Below are positions 7,548-7,810 of a DNA stretch of 7,810 nucleotides, in pieces. The DNA comes from Christiangramia sp. GTDB taxonomy: Bacteria > Bacteroidota > Bacteroidia > Flavobacteriales > Flavobacteriaceae. The DNA is taken from positions 1-7,810 of the forward strand of contig JAGXII010000208.1 of assembly GCA_024635735.1 (NCBI GenBank), written 5' to 3'. The notes under the pieces are model-generated. The model was given only the letters and a program-made list of their open reading frames with translations. It ran no database searches and was not told the origin of the DNA. Each line of letters begins with the position of its first letter. Positions within the stretch are counted from its first letter, which is position 1. The position numbers and the translations under genes are program-made.

Positions 7548-7810
7548 CTAATATCCTGGGTTTTGCACCAAATTAGGATTTACTATTATTTCTCTTTGAG
7601 GTATTGGAAGTAAAAGTTCATTTGCAGTGAAAATATAATCCCCAGCAGTGAAACCAATTGATCCTCTAGGAGTTGTAGGATTTGAAAAATTATATTTAAT
7701 TAAATTTAAAATTTAAAAACGCCAGTTCTATCCTGTTGTATCCTGTAGGAAAGTTTTTGAAATTAGTCATTTATCTATATTAGAAGTTTCAGGAGTAAAA
7801 GATAAAAGAC
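7548..7810 (-). pseudogene. Degraded 3' end of a SusD-like outer-membrane glycan-binding protein gene
   Basis: The last 54 sense codons before the TAG at 7548-7550 read as a classic SusD/RagB C-terminus: FTAGDYIFTANELLLPIPQR followed by EIIVNPNLVQNPGY. The PIPQ...NPNLVQNPGY ending is diagnostic of SusD-family lipoproteins, which bind glycans at the cell surface together with a SusC TonB-dependent transporter. Further upstream the same frame is interrupted by TAA (7713-7715), TAG (7728-7730) and TGA (7767-7769). Between them lie short peptides (LISKTFLQDTTG, and LLSFTPETSNIDK near the edge) that I cannot match to SusD. Several stops in one frame argue against a single sequencing error and favour genuine decay or internal deletion. 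The gene continues beyond the right edge, so it is unclear whether the rest is present. It lies 116 bases upstream of the rhamnosidase, in the usual place of susD in a PUL. The identity of the C-terminus is secure; non-functionality is likely but rests on this fragment alone. Confidence 0.85.

Noticed and set aside
7698..7770. 24-codon minus-strand open frame beginning MTNFKNF
   Set aside because: It is not treated as a separate small gene because it overlaps the susD remnant and its only notable content is the RIELAF stretch, which is better explained as a frameshifted SusD relic or chance.

Overview
The window looks like part of a polysaccharide utilization locus (PUL) from a Bacteroidota bacterium, most likely a marine or algae-associated Flavobacteriia-type organism. 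The evidence is low-GC DNA, A-rich start regions without Shine-Dalgarno sites, Sec signal peptides ending in 'NAQ', a SusD-type C-terminus (NPNLVQNPGY), and the clustering of glycoside hydrolases with a sulfatase. The taxon is inferred from style and content; there is no rRNA or other marker gene here.

All supported genes lie on the minus strand, so transcription runs from right to left. From the right edge: (a) 7548-7810, the degraded 3' end of a susD-like gene, with three in-frame stop codons but a perfectly recognisable C-terminus; (b) 7432-7547, a short AT-rich spacer with no convincing promoter; (c) 3979-7431, a complete 1150-residue GH106 alpha-L-rhamnosidase; (d) 3904-3978, a 75-base spacer with a small inverted repeat; (e) 1825-3903, a complete 692-residue type I (formylglycine) sulfatase with a C-terminal PA14-like domain; (f) a 21-base spacer; (g) 1-1803, the first 601 residues of a LacZ-type GH2 enzyme whose 3' end runs off the left edge.

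The three enzymes are closely spaced, co-directional and all carry Sec signal peptides without a lipobox cysteine, so they probably form an operon of soluble periplasmic enzymes. Together they would remove alpha-L-rhamnose, sulfate esters and a beta-linked sugar (galactose by family default). This suggests a sulfated, rhamnose-containing glycan such as an algal polysaccharide, although the substrate is inference. The most unusual feature is the decayed susD tail upstream of the enzymes: the remnant implies that a SusC/SusD uptake pair once sat at the head of this operon, or that a duplicated or recombined copy was left there, while the enzyme genes remain intact.
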